Positions 1 to 5,918 of a stretch of DNA of 18,547 bases are shown here, piece after piece; position 1 is the stretch's first letter, and every line of letters begins with the position of its first letter. The position numbers and the translations under genes are program-made. The stretch is taken from contig DATAWZ010000150.1 in the NCBI GenBank assembly GCA_036266975.1, positions 1 through 18,547 of the forward strand, read 5' to 3'. The notes beneath the pieces were generated by a model. That model saw only the letters and a list, made by a program, of their open reading frames with translations, searched no databases and was not told the DNA's origin. This DNA comes from DATAWZ01 sp036266975 (lineage in GTDB: Bacteria; Actinomycetota; Thermoleophilia; Solirubrobacterales; Solirubrobacteraceae).

Positions 1-565
1 GCGGATACTCGGGGTTGCCGTCGAGCGCGGGGCTGAAGGACTCCTCGACCGCCGAGTCGGCATGCCCCAGCGCGCCCGGGAGCTTGCGCAGGACGGCGTC
101 GCAGAGCACCATCGCGGCCAGCTCGCCCCCCGAGAGCACGAAGCGCCCCACCGACACCGCCTCGGTGGCAAAGTGCTCGACGATCCGCTCATCGAACCCC
201 TCGTAGCGGCCGCACAGGAGCGTGAGCGCGGGCTGGGCGGCGAGTTCGCAGGCCAGTGCCTCGTCGAGGAGCCGCCCGCCGGGGGTCAGGGCGATGACGC
301 GCCGATGCGCGCGCAGCGCGACCGGGTCCTCGCCGTAGCGGGCGCGCAGCGCAGCCTCCATCACGTCGACGCGCAGGACCATGCCCGCCCCGCCGCCGAA
401 CGGCGTGTCGTCGACCTGGCCGGCGCTCAGCGGCGTGCTCTCGCGCGGGTTCACGCATTCGAGCTGGAGCCCGGCGCCGAGCAGGTTGGCCACGTGGCGC
501 TGGCGGGAAAACCATTCGAACCACTCCGGAAAGAGCGTGAAGATGTCGATCTCCAGCCCGCTCAC
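1..565 (-). CDS. trmD: tRNA (guanine-N1)-methyltransferase TrmD, 3' part cut by the window edge
   Basis: TrmD uses SAM to methylate N1 of G37 in tRNAs, which prevents +1 frameshifting. About 188 N-terminal codons are visible; the C-terminal domain lies outside the window. The start is GTG at 565, reading VSGLEIDIFTLFPEWFEW, and it overlaps the rimM stop by 4 bp (GTGA), so translation is probably coupled. Family motifs seen are DDTPFGGGAGMV, the knot-region CGRYEGFDERI, VLSGGELAAM and LRKLPGALGH. Two positions differ from E. coli TrmD: the loop SIGDYVLSGGE reads SVGRFVLSGGE (Asp to Arg), and the Asp169 position in EDSF is Glu (EESF). The Arg154 position is kept (LRKLPG). TrmD downstream of rpsP, khpA and rimM is the classical order, so identity is certain. 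The effect of the substitutions is unknown. Confidence 0.95.
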   Translation of the reverse strand, partial: MSGLEIDIFTLFPEWFEWFSRQRHVANLLGAGLQLECVNPRESTPLSAGQVDDTPFGGGAGMVLRVDVMEAALRARYGEDPVALRAHRRVIALTPGGRLLDEALACELAAQPALTLLCGRYEGFDERIVEHFATEAVSVGRFVLSGGELAAMVLCDAVLRKLPGALGHADSAVEESFSPALDGNPEYP

Positions 566-1065
566 CCCTCCCCGGTGAGAAAGCGCATGTCGACCTCGAT
601 CCGGCGGCCGGGCACGTCGATCGCGCGGATCGCGTCGCGGACGAGCGGAACGAGCAGCTCGGACCCGTCCGGGCGGACGACCTCGAGCACCTCGCAGGAG
701 GGCAGCGCGATCAGCCGGCGCGCCTGCCCGACGGGGCGCTCGCCGTCGCTCACCGTGCAGCCTTCGAGCTCGTGGGCCCAGAACTCGTCGGGCCCGAGCA
801 CCGGAGCGTGCTCGACGTCGACCAGCAGCGACTGTCCGCGCACCGCGACGGCGTCCTCGCGTGTCGAGAACCCCTCCAGACGCACGAGTGGGCGCTCATC
901 GGTGCCGGCCCGGCGTACCACCGGCGCCACGCGCCCGCCGACGCTGACCGGCGTCCCGACGGCGAGCAGGTCGGCGCGAGCGACGTCGACGACGTAAAAG
1001 CTCCCATCGAGGCCGTGCGGGCGGCCGACGCGACCGGCCTTCAGCTGGCCCGGCGTCGGCGCCAC
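562..1065 (-). CDS. rimM: 16S rRNA processing / ribosome maturation factor RimM
   Basis: RimM assists maturation of the 30S head domain and binds uS19; it acts in the cytoplasm. The 167-residue product has the usual length. The N-terminal domain opens with AGRVGRPHGLDGSFYV, close to the family's G-x-(I/V)-x-x-x-HGLxG signature. The C-terminal PRC-barrel half contains LVPLVRDAIRAIDVPGRRI, matching the family's P-x-(V/I)-x-x-x-(V/I)-xx-(V/I)-D pattern. The start is GTG at 1065, seven bases after the khpA stop and preceded by the purine-rich GAGGGCG. It overlaps trmD by 4 bp. Together with rpsP and khpA it forms a tight minus-strand run, presumably one transcript. Confidence 0.95.
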   Translation of the reverse strand: MAPTPGQLKAGRVGRPHGLDGSFYVVDVARADLLAVGTPVSVGGRVAPVVRRAGTDERPLVRLEGFSTREDAVAVRGQSLLVDVEHAPVLGPDEFWAHELEGCTVSDGERPVGQARRLIALPSCEVLEVVRPDGSELLVPLVRDAIRAIDVPGRRIEVDMRFLTGEG

Positions 1066-1072
1066 CGCGCCC

Positions 1073-1306
1073 TCAGTCGACGATGTCGATCAGCACGCGC
1101 CGGTTCTCGCTCACGGCGGCGGCCTTGATCACCGTGCGCAGCGCCTGCGCGGTGCGCCCGCCGCGACCGATCACCTTGCCGTAGTCGTCCTCGCCGACGC
1201 ACAGCTCCAAGACGATCGTCCCGTCGTCCTCCTCGAACCGCTCGACGGAGACCTCCTCGGGGTCGTCGACCAGGCCGCGGGCCAGATACTCGAGCAGCTC
1301 CTTCAC
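1073..1306 (-). CDS. khpA: KH-domain RNA-binding protein KhpA (YlqC family)
   Basis: A 77-residue single KH-domain protein. KhpA binds RNA, and in Firmicutes it pairs with KhpB to affect division and elongation genes. The KH GxxG loop is visible as VIGRGGRTAQ (residues 45-54), followed by a helix and the C-terminal strand RRVLIDIVD. It opens MKELLEYLARGLVDDPEEV, typical of the family. The start is GTG at 1306 with GGGGGAG seven bases upstream. The position between rpsP and rimM is conserved in many Gram-positive genomes and supports the call. The length is normal for the family. Confidence 0.93.
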   Translation of the reverse strand: MKELLEYLARGLVDDPEEVSVERFEEDDGTIVLELCVGEDDYGKVIGRGGRTAQALRTVIKAAAVSENRRVLIDIVD

Positions 1307-1330
1307 GGCGCGCTCCCCCAGGGCGACTGG

Positions 1331-1597
1331 CTAGCTGGCCTCGCCGCCTGCGGCGAGGGAGATGCCCTGAATGCGCAGAAGCTTGCGGACGCTCTCGGAC
1401 GGTTGGGCACCGCGCGCGAGCCACGCACGCGCGCGCTCGGCGTCGATCACGACCGTCGACGGGTTGGTCTGCGCGTTGTAGTGACCGATCGTCTCGATCA
1501 CGCGCCCGTCGCGCGGCGAGCGCTGATCGGCGACGACGATCCGCCACATCGGATCCTTCCGGCCCCCCACACGGGTGAGCCTCAGTCGTACGGCCAA
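1331..1597 (-). CDS. rpsP: 30S ribosomal protein bS16
   Basis: bS16 is a primary assembly protein of the small subunit. The 88-residue reading starts LAVRLRLTRVGGRKDP and contains VVADQRSPRDGRVIETIGHY, the clearest family signature. TTG at 1597 is chosen because the protein then begins exactly where other bS16 proteins begin and because GAAGGGA sits 5 bases upstream. A longer open frame back to 1708 would add about 37 residues unlike the family and would run into the divergent promoter region. The gene is first in the rpsP-khpA-rimM-trmD run. Its usual upstream partner ffh is separated from it here by two plus-strand genes, so it must have its own promoter or depend on distant transcription. 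Confidence 0.95.
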   Translation of the reverse strand: MAVRLRLTRVGGRKDPMWRIVVADQRSPRDGRVIETIGHYNAQTNPSTVVIDAERARAWLARGAQPSESVRKLLRIQGISLAAGGEAS

Positions 1598-1602
1598 GGA
1601 GG

Positions 1603-1609
1603 TCCCTTC
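1603..1609 (-). promoter_or_regulatory. Ribosome binding site of rpsP (decides the TTG start)
   Basis: On the minus strand this reads GAAGGGA, five bases before TTG at 1597. It supports the short bS16 reading over the longer open frame starting at 1708. Confidence 0.7.
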
Positions 1610-1628
1610 GTCGAATTGTGCAGCGGAG

Positions 1629-1634
1629 AGCTTA
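1629..1634 (-). promoter_or_regulatory. Possible -10 element for rpsP
   Basis: The minus strand reads TAAGCT (TANNNT type). A transcript starting about 7 bases downstream would have a leader of about 25 bases before the TTG start. No convincing -35 hexamer is seen at 16-19 bp spacing, so this is a weak call. Confidence 0.3.
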
Positions 1635-1660
1635 GACGGTGAGCGCCCTGTGGCCGGTCG

Positions 1661-1686
1661 TCGATCAAGCTGGTAGGCTTGATCGA
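1661..1686. promoter_or_regulatory. Perfect 10-bp inverted repeat between divergent rpsP and collagen-like genes; candidate operator
   Basis: The arms TCGATCAAGC (1661-1670) and GCTTGATCGA (1677-1686) are exact reverse complements around the 6-base TGGTAG. No T-run follows on either strand, and the site lies between two divergent starts (1597 minus, 1734 plus), so a terminator is unlikely. A TANNNT hexamer (TAGGCT, 1675-1680) on the plus strand overlaps the right arm, so a dimeric regulator here could block the plus-strand genes. The role is inferred from position only. Confidence 0.55.
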
Positions 1687-1733
1687 GCTCCAGGGGCACT
1701 GGGGGCACACACGCAATTTGAGGGGGGACCTCG

Positions 1734-2510
1734 ATGGCTCATCGCCGCACGTTCTGGCCTGCACTGCTGGGAGCGCTTGCCGCCGCCGCCGGCGTCGGCG
1801 TGCCGGCCACCGCGCTGGCCAGCTCGCATCAGCACGCACACCACGCGACCACCAGCAGCAAGAAAAAGAAGAAGAAGTCCAAGTCGAAGAAGACCAAGGT
1901 CGTCGTGCACTGCGCGTCGACGAAGGTGACCTGCAAGGGCAAGACCGGCGCGCAGGGCCCGGCCGGCGCCACCGGGGCCCAGGGCAACACCGGCGCGGCC
2001 GGCGCACCCGGCGCCAACATCGTGCTGCAGTCGAACCTCGTCGGCGCCACGGCGGCCGGCCACCCGATGACCTGCCCGGTCTCAGAGGACGAGCTCTGTG
2101 GAGCGGTCGCGGCGATGAACCCGGGCAGCTGGACGCAGGGAGCCAACGAGGACGACTCGTTCATCGGCAGCGCCACGGTCAACCTGCCCACTCAGACCGT
2201 CTGCGGGCTCACCGGCTCCGACTCCCCCCGGGGCATCGTCACCGTGTGGGTCGACGGCCTGCTCGCCGGGATCGCTCAGGCGGAGGCCACGAGCGCGGCG
2301 GCCAGCACCACGACCGTTGCTCTGGCCCCTGCGGGCATCCTCGCGAGCGAGCTTGGTGGCGTGGGCGTGGCGCCGGGATTCTGGATGTCGACCGGAAGCC
2401 CGCAGAGCCACTCGCTGCAGCTCCAGATCTCGGACAACTGCACCTCGGTGAGCGCGACCGGTGGCGCCACGCTCACCAGCGCCCGGGTCGACGTGCTCGG
2501 GACGGTGTGA
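1734..2510 (+). CDS. Secreted collagen-like repeat protein with Lys-rich segment (paralogue 1)
   Basis: This 258-residue protein has no function that I recognise. Residues 1-29 look like a signal peptide: basic MAHRR, a hydrophobic core, and ALAS at the probable cleavage site. A His-rich stretch (32-37) and a Lys-rich stretch (43-55, including six Lys in a row) follow, then CASTKVTC (60-67). Residues 69-95 are nine consecutive Gly-X-Y triplets, such as GAQGPAGATGAQG, typical of bacterial collagen-like proteins. The C-terminal 160 residues look like a beta-rich globular domain with GSWTQ, FIGSATV, VTVWVDGLLAG and LQLQISDNC. There are six cysteines (60, 67, 114, 122, 157, 236), which suits an extracytoplasmic disulfide protein. 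ATG at 1734 follows AGGGGGG with good spacing. The next gene is a diverged copy one base downstream. Confidence 0.85.
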   Translation: MAHRRTFWPALLGALAAAAGVGVPATALASSHQHAHHATTSSKKKKKKSKSKKTKVVVHCASTKVTCKGKTGAQGPAGATGAQGNTGAAGAPGANIVLQSNLVGATAAGHPMTCPVSEDELCGAVAAMNPGSWTQGANEDDSFIGSATVNLPTQTVCGLTGSDSPRGIVTVWVDGLLAGIAQAEATSAAASTTTVALAPAGILASELGGVGVAPGFWMSTGSPQSHSLQLQISDNCTSVSATGGATLTSARVDVLGTV

Positions 2511-2511
2511 G

Positions 2512-3204
2512 ATGGCTCGCTTGACGGCCCGCGTCGCCGCGATGGTGCTGGCCGCGGCAGCCTTCGGCGCGCTCCCGGCCACCGCGCTGGGTGCCGGTGC
2601 CCACAAGGCCAGCACGCACAAGGCCAAGCACAAGAAAAAGCACAAGAAAACGCGGGCGCCGCTCGTCACGTGTGCGTCGGTCCACGTGACCTGCCATACC
2701 AAGGGCAACGGTCAGGGACGGCCGGGTCCCGCGGGCGGCACCGGCGGCACCGGCGCACCCGGGCCCGCCGGCAACGCTCGCGTCGCTCACATCGGGTTGG
2801 CAAGCCCGGTGGCCACGACACCGGCGGGAGTGGCGCTGACGCTCACCGGAGCGACCTGGACGCAGCCGGCCGGGCAGGACGAGTTCCTGCGCGGCACCGC
2901 GACAATCACGCCACCGACCGGCCTCTGCTCCGACACCACCGCGGGCGATGGCACCGTGACGATCTGGGCCACGCTGGACGGGACTGTCGTCGGCCTGGCG
3001 GAGCTCGATAGCTACATGTTGGGCCGGCCGGAGACGATCGCGTTCCTTTGGGGGGAGGGCTTCGCGGTCGATGGCACGGTGCCGTCGGTGAGCGCGAGCA
3101 CGTCGCACACGCTCTCGCTGTCGGCGTCCGACGACTGCACGCAGTCCCCCGGAGCGACGGACTTCACGGTCAGCGCGATCAACATCGACGTCCTGCAGGC
3201 GTAG
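2512..3204 (+). CDS. Secreted collagen-like repeat protein (paralogue 2)
   Basis: A 230-residue protein starting at ATG 2512, one base after the stop of the previous gene, so the two are almost certainly co-transcribed. An upstream in-frame start (2461) would only lengthen it into the neighbour's coding region and would bury the signal peptide. Order of parts: signal peptide (1-28), Lys/His-rich segment (32-47), CASVHVTC (54-61), about seven Gly-X-Y triplets (69-89), then a C-terminal domain. The domain shares with its neighbour the patterns WTQ, DEFLRGTATI / DDSFIGSATV, VTIWATLDG / VTVWVDG, and SHTLSLSASDDC / SHSLQLQISDNC. The four cysteines are 54, 61, 139 and 209. This indicates a tandem duplication followed by divergence. 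Function is unknown; a surface or matrix role is inferred from the collagen-like repeat and the signal peptide. Confidence 0.85.
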   Translation: MARLTARVAAMVLAAAAFGALPATALGAGAHKASTHKAKHKKKHKKTRAPLVTCASVHVTCHTKGNGQGRPGPAGGTGGTGAPGPAGNARVAHIGLASPVATTPAGVALTLTGATWTQPAGQDEFLRGTATITPPTGLCSDTTAGDGTVTIWATLDGTVVGLAELDSYMLGRPETIAFLWGEGFAVDGTVPSVSASTSHTLSLSASDDCTQSPGATDFTVSAINIDVLQA

Positions 3205-3212
3205 CCGCCCAC

Positions 3213-3246
3213 CGCGGGCGCCCGGTCCGGCGATCGGGCGCCCGCG
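3213..3246. terminator. Bidirectional hairpin between convergent collagen-like gene and ffh
   Basis: A perfect 12-bp GC stem (3213-3224 with 3235-3246) closes a 10-base loop. It begins 9 bases after the plus-strand stop at 3204 and lies 15 bases beyond the minus-strand ffh stop at 3261. There is no U-tract, which is common for terminators in high-GC actinobacteria. Its position between two converging genes suggests it serves both. Confidence 0.65.
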
Positions 3247-3260
3247 AGGCGCGCCGGCGC

Positions 3261-4592
3261 CTACCGCGCCTGGCGCATGAGCGCGCCCAGGTCGGGCATC
3301 CGCCCGCGGGTCATCTGCGCCATCAGCTTGCGCATCTGCCCGAACTGCTTGACCAGCTGGTTGACCTGCTGCACGGTCGTGCCCGACCCGCGGGCGATGC
3401 GCAGGCGCCGCCGGCCCTTGATCAGCTCGGGGTGGCGGCGCTCCTCGGGGGTCATCGACAGGATGATCGCCTGGACCCGGTCGAGCTCGCGCTCGTCGAC
3501 GTTCACGCCGCGCAGCTGGGCCCCCATGCCGGGGATCATGCCGAGCAGGCTCGTCAGCGGCCCCATCTTGCGCATCGTCCCCAGCTGCTCGAGGAAGTCG
3601 TCGAGGGTGAACTCGCCCTTGCGCAGCTTGCGCTCGAGCTCGGCCGCCTCGTCGGAGTCGTACTGGGCCTCGGCCTTCTCGATCAGGCTCATCACGTCGC
3701 CCATGCCGAGGATGCGCTGGGCCATGCGATCGGGGTGGAAGCGCTCGAACTGGTCGAGCTTCTCGCCGGTGGAGGCGAACAGGATCGGCTGGCCGGTGAC
3801 CGCCTTGACCGACAGCGCCGCGCCGCCGCGAGCGTCGCCGTCGAGCTTGCTCATCACCACGCCGTCGAACTGCACGGCCCTGGCGAACTCCTCGGCGACC
3901 GCGACCGCGTCCTGGCCGGTCATCGCGTCGACGACGAGCAGGATGTGGTCGGGCTTGACCGCCTTGCGGATCCTGACCAGCTCCTCCATGAGCTGCTCGT
4001 CGACGTGCAGGCGCCCGGCGGTGTCGACGATGAGCACGTCCTTGCCGTCGCGCTTGGCCTGGTCGAGGGCCCACTTGGCGATGTCGACCGGATCCTTGTC
4101 GGTGCCCTGCTCGTAGACCGTCGCGCCCGCCTGCCCCCCGACCTTGACGAGCTGGTCGACCGCCGCCGGGCGGTAGACGTCGCAGGCGGCGATCGCGACC
4201 GAGGAGTCGTGCTCCTGGTGCAGGTAGCGGGCGAGCTTGCCCGTCGCGGTGGTCTTGCCCGACCCCTGCAGGCCGGCCATCACGATCACGGTCGGCGGCT
4301 TGGCCGCAAAGGTCAGGTCCTCGTGCTCGCCGCCCATCAGGGCCGAGAGCTCCTCGCCGACGATCTTGACGACCTGCTGGCCCGGGTTCAGCGCGCCGAC
4401 GATGTCGGCGCCCAGGCAGCGCTCCTTGACCGTGGTCGTGAACTCCTTGACGACCTTGAAGTTGACGTCGGCCTCGAGCAGGGCGAGGCGGATCTCCCGC
4501 ATCGTGCGGTTGATGTCGTCCTCGGTGAGCGTCCCGCGCCGGCGGACATCGGAGAGGGTCTGCTGGAGCTTTTCGGCGAGCGCGTCGAACAT
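3261..4592 (-). CDS. ffh: Signal recognition particle GTPase Ffh (SRP54)
   Basis: Ffh binds 4.5S RNA and nascent signal sequences and docks ribosomes at the membrane through FtsY. The 443-residue protein is close to the usual length. N domain: ALLEADVNF (37-45). G domain: P-loop GLQGSGKTT (107-115), DVYRPAA (138-144), DTAGR (190-194), SKLDGDARGG (248-257) and the STGEKLDQF closing loop (274-282). The methionine-rich M domain contains GMIPGM (351-356) and the RNA-binding SGTTVQQVNQL region (403-413). ATG at 4592 gives the family N-terminus MFDALAEKL; a longer frame adds 16 unconserved residues. There is no clear Shine-Dalgarno sequence, but a TANNNT hexamer (TACGCT, 4602-4607) lies 9 bases before the ATG. 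It starts 16 bases after the O-methyltransferase stop. The 4.5S RNA gene itself is not in this window. Confidence 0.97.
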   Translation of the reverse strand: MFDALAEKLQQTLSDVRRRGTLTEDDINRTMREIRLALLEADVNFKVVKEFTTTVKERCLGADIVGALNPGQQVVKIVGEELSALMGGEHEDLTFAAKPPTVIVMAGLQGSGKTTATGKLARYLHQEHDSSVAIAACDVYRPAAVDQLVKVGGQAGATVYEQGTDKDPVDIAKWALDQAKRDGKDVLIVDTAGRLHVDEQLMEELVRIRKAVKPDHILLVVDAMTGQDAVAVAEEFARAVQFDGVVMSKLDGDARGGAALSVKAVTGQPILFASTGEKLDQFERFHPDRMAQRILGMGDVMSLIEKAEAQYDSDEAAELERKLRKGEFTLDDFLEQLGTMRKMGPLTSLLGMIPGMGAQLRGVNVDERELDRVQAIILSMTPEERRHPELIKGRRRLRIARGSGTTVQQVNQLVKQFGQMRKLMAQMTRGRMPDLGALMRQAR

Positions 4593-4608
4593 CGTGATCG
4601 CAGCGTAG

Positions 4609-5253
4609 CTACCGGCGACGGATGAGCGTGACACCGTCACGCATGGTGAGCTGCGCCACGACCAGTCCCGCGTCGCCGACCAGCGACTCGTTGAAGGCGT
4701 GCAGGGCCCGCCCGTTCTCGCTCTCGGCGCCCTCGCCGGCGAGCACTTCGCCGTAGTAGAGGGTGTTGTCGGCGGCGATCAGGCCGTGCGGTGAGAGCCG
4801 CTCGAGCAGCAGCCGCACGTAGCCCGGATACCCGGGCTTGTCGGCGTCCACGAAGGCGAAGTCGACCGGCTCATCGAGCGCGCGCAGCGTCTCGCGCGCG
4901 TCGCCCGGGCGCAGCTCGATCCGGTCGGCGTAGGGGCTCGCGGCGATCGCCTCGCGGGCCAGGGCGGCGTGGTCGTCGTCCAGCTCGCAGGTGATGATGC
5001 GCCCGCCGGGCGGCAGGCCGGCGGCCATCGCGATCGCCGAGTAGCCCGAGAAGGTGCCGACCTCGACGACCAGTCTCGGCTGGATGGCGTGCACGAGCAG
5101 CTCGAGCAGCCGGCCGACCACCGGCCCGGAGAGCATCTCCTCGTGCCCGAGCTCTGAGACCGTGCGGCGCGCGAGCGCGTCGAGCGCCGCGGGCTGGGCC
5201 GTGGTGTGGGCCGCCGCGTAGCGCTCGATGTCGGGATCGACCAGGCCGCTCAC
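4609..5253 (-). CDS. SAM-dependent O-methyltransferase, catechol O-methyltransferase-like family
   Basis: This 214-residue class I methyltransferase belongs to the divalent-metal-dependent O-methyltransferase family (Methyltransf_3 type), which methylates hydroxyl groups of small aromatic substrates. The substrate here is unknown. Motif I is VVEVGTFSGYSA (62-73). FAFVDADKPGY (132-142) supplies the metal-binding Asp in VDADK, and ADNTLYYGEV (161-170) supplies the second Asp-Asn pair. GTG at 5253 is chosen because GGGGAGG lies five bases upstream and the protein begins near the usual length. The longer frame to 5556 overlaps nfeD and encodes low-complexity sequence. It lies between nfeD and ffh on the same strand, with a 70-bp gap to nfeD and 16 bp to ffh, so it probably shares the nfeD transcript. 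Confidence 0.9.
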   Translation of the reverse strand: MSGLVDPDIERYAAAHTTAQPAALDALARRTVSELGHEEMLSGPVVGRLLELLVHAIQPRLVVEVGTFSGYSAIAMAAGLPPGGRIITCELDDDHAALAREAIAASPYADRIELRPGDARETLRALDEPVDFAFVDADKPGYPGYVRLLLERLSPHGLIAADNTLYYGEVLAGEGAESENGRALHAFNESLVGDAGLVVAQLTMRDGVTLIRRR

Positions 5254-5323
5254 CCGAGCCTCCCCAGGCCGCCGGCGAACGGCGCGCAGACCACGAACCC
5301 ACTGAGGATGGCCGACCCCCGCA

Positions 5324-5749
5324 CTAATCCGTGACGAGCGCCGTGGCGCCCCTGATCTCGACCACGTGCACGCGCTCGCCGACCTCGATGTCGTGATCCC
5401 CGTCGAAGCTGCGGGCCGTCCACACCTCGCCCCCGATGCGTACCGAGCCGAGCCCCTCGCGGTTGGCGATCCGCTCGAGCACCACGGCGTTCTTGCCGAC
5501 CAGCGCCTTCGCGCCGGTGCGGATCGGCGGCGGCAGCCGCCGGCCACGGTCAGCAACCGGACGGAGCATGAGCAGCACCATCACCGTGGCAAGCAGGAAC
5601 ACGGGGATGCTCAGGACGATCCCGGCCCCCGCGGCACTGACCAGCGCGGCCACGAGGGCGCCGACGGTAAAGGGCGCGAGGTAGAAGCCTCGGGTGCGCA
5701 TCTCACCGAAACCGAGCGCGGCGGCCGCCACGACCCAGAGGACCCACAT
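5324..5749 (-). CDS. NfeD-family membrane protein with C-terminal OB-fold
   Basis: A 141-residue membrane protein of the short NfeD type, which usually works with stomatin/flotillin-like proteins in membrane quality control. No stomatin gene is in the window. Hydrophobic segments span about residues 2-16, 22-40 and 43-62. The cytoplasmic OB-fold domain begins near residue 80 with KALVGKNAVVLERI. It shows the family pattern GLGSVRIGGEVWTARS (99-114) and the closing strand VHVVEIRGATALV (127-139). ATG at 5749 has no Shine-Dalgarno sequence; instead CATAAT lies six bases upstream, fitting a leaderless transcript. Immediately behind that promoter is an array of seven 17-bp direct repeats, which could be its regulatory region. 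Confidence 0.85.
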   Translation of the reverse strand: MWVLWVVAAAALGFGEMRTRGFYLAPFTVGALVAALVSAAGAGIVLSIPVFLLATVMVLLMLRPVADRGRRLPPPIRTGAKALVGKNAVVLERIANREGLGSVRIGGEVWTARSFDGDHDIEVGERVHVVEIRGATALVTD

Positions 5750-5755
5750 GGGGTG

Positions 5756-5761
5756 ATTATG
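5756..5761 (-). promoter_or_regulatory. -10 element of a probable leaderless nfeD transcript
   Basis: The minus strand reads CATAAT, then six bases, then the nfeD ATG, so the expected transcription start falls on the A of ATG. No strong -35 hexamer is visible about 17 bp upstream. The missing ribosome binding site supports the reading, and the nearby 17-bp repeats may supply an activator site. Confidence 0.45.
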
Positions 5762-5800
5762 GCGCCCGACCCAGTGCAGGCCGTCGGTCGCCCCCCGCGG

Positions 5801-5918
5801 GCGATCGGGCCACCCGGGCGATCAGGCCACGCGGGCGATCAGGCCACGCGAGCGATCAGGCCACGCGAGCGATCAAGCCACGCGGGCGATCAAGCCAGCC
5901 GGCGATCAAGCCAGGCGG
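5801..5918. repeat. Array of seven 17-bp direct repeats upstream of nfeD
   Basis: Units begin at 5801, 5818, 5835, 5852, 5869, 5886 and 5902. The consensus is GCGATCAGGCCACGCGG, with A or G at position 8 and A or G at the last base. Unit 6 is 16 bp, the first unit differs at two or three positions, and the last three units read GCGATCAAGCCA. There are no spacers, so this is not CRISPR. The last unit carries the stop codon of the flavoprotein gene (TGA at 5908-5906 on the minus strand). Each unit contains one GATC. The array begins about 40 bp behind the nfeD -10 element, a normal place for activator or repressor sites, but its role is unknown. Confidence 0.9.

Noticed and set aside
1858..1880. 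Programmed frameshift at the A-rich run in the first collagen-like gene
   Set aside because: The A-rich run is explained by Lys codons, and the zero frame continues with conserved features; no downstream alternate frame is useful.
3048..4625. A 525-codon plus-strand open frame opposite ffh
   Set aside because: Ffh motifs are complete on the minus strand; the opposite frame has no recognisable motif.
5801..5918. CRISPR array
   Set aside because: Repeats are 17 bp with no spacers and no cas genes nearby.
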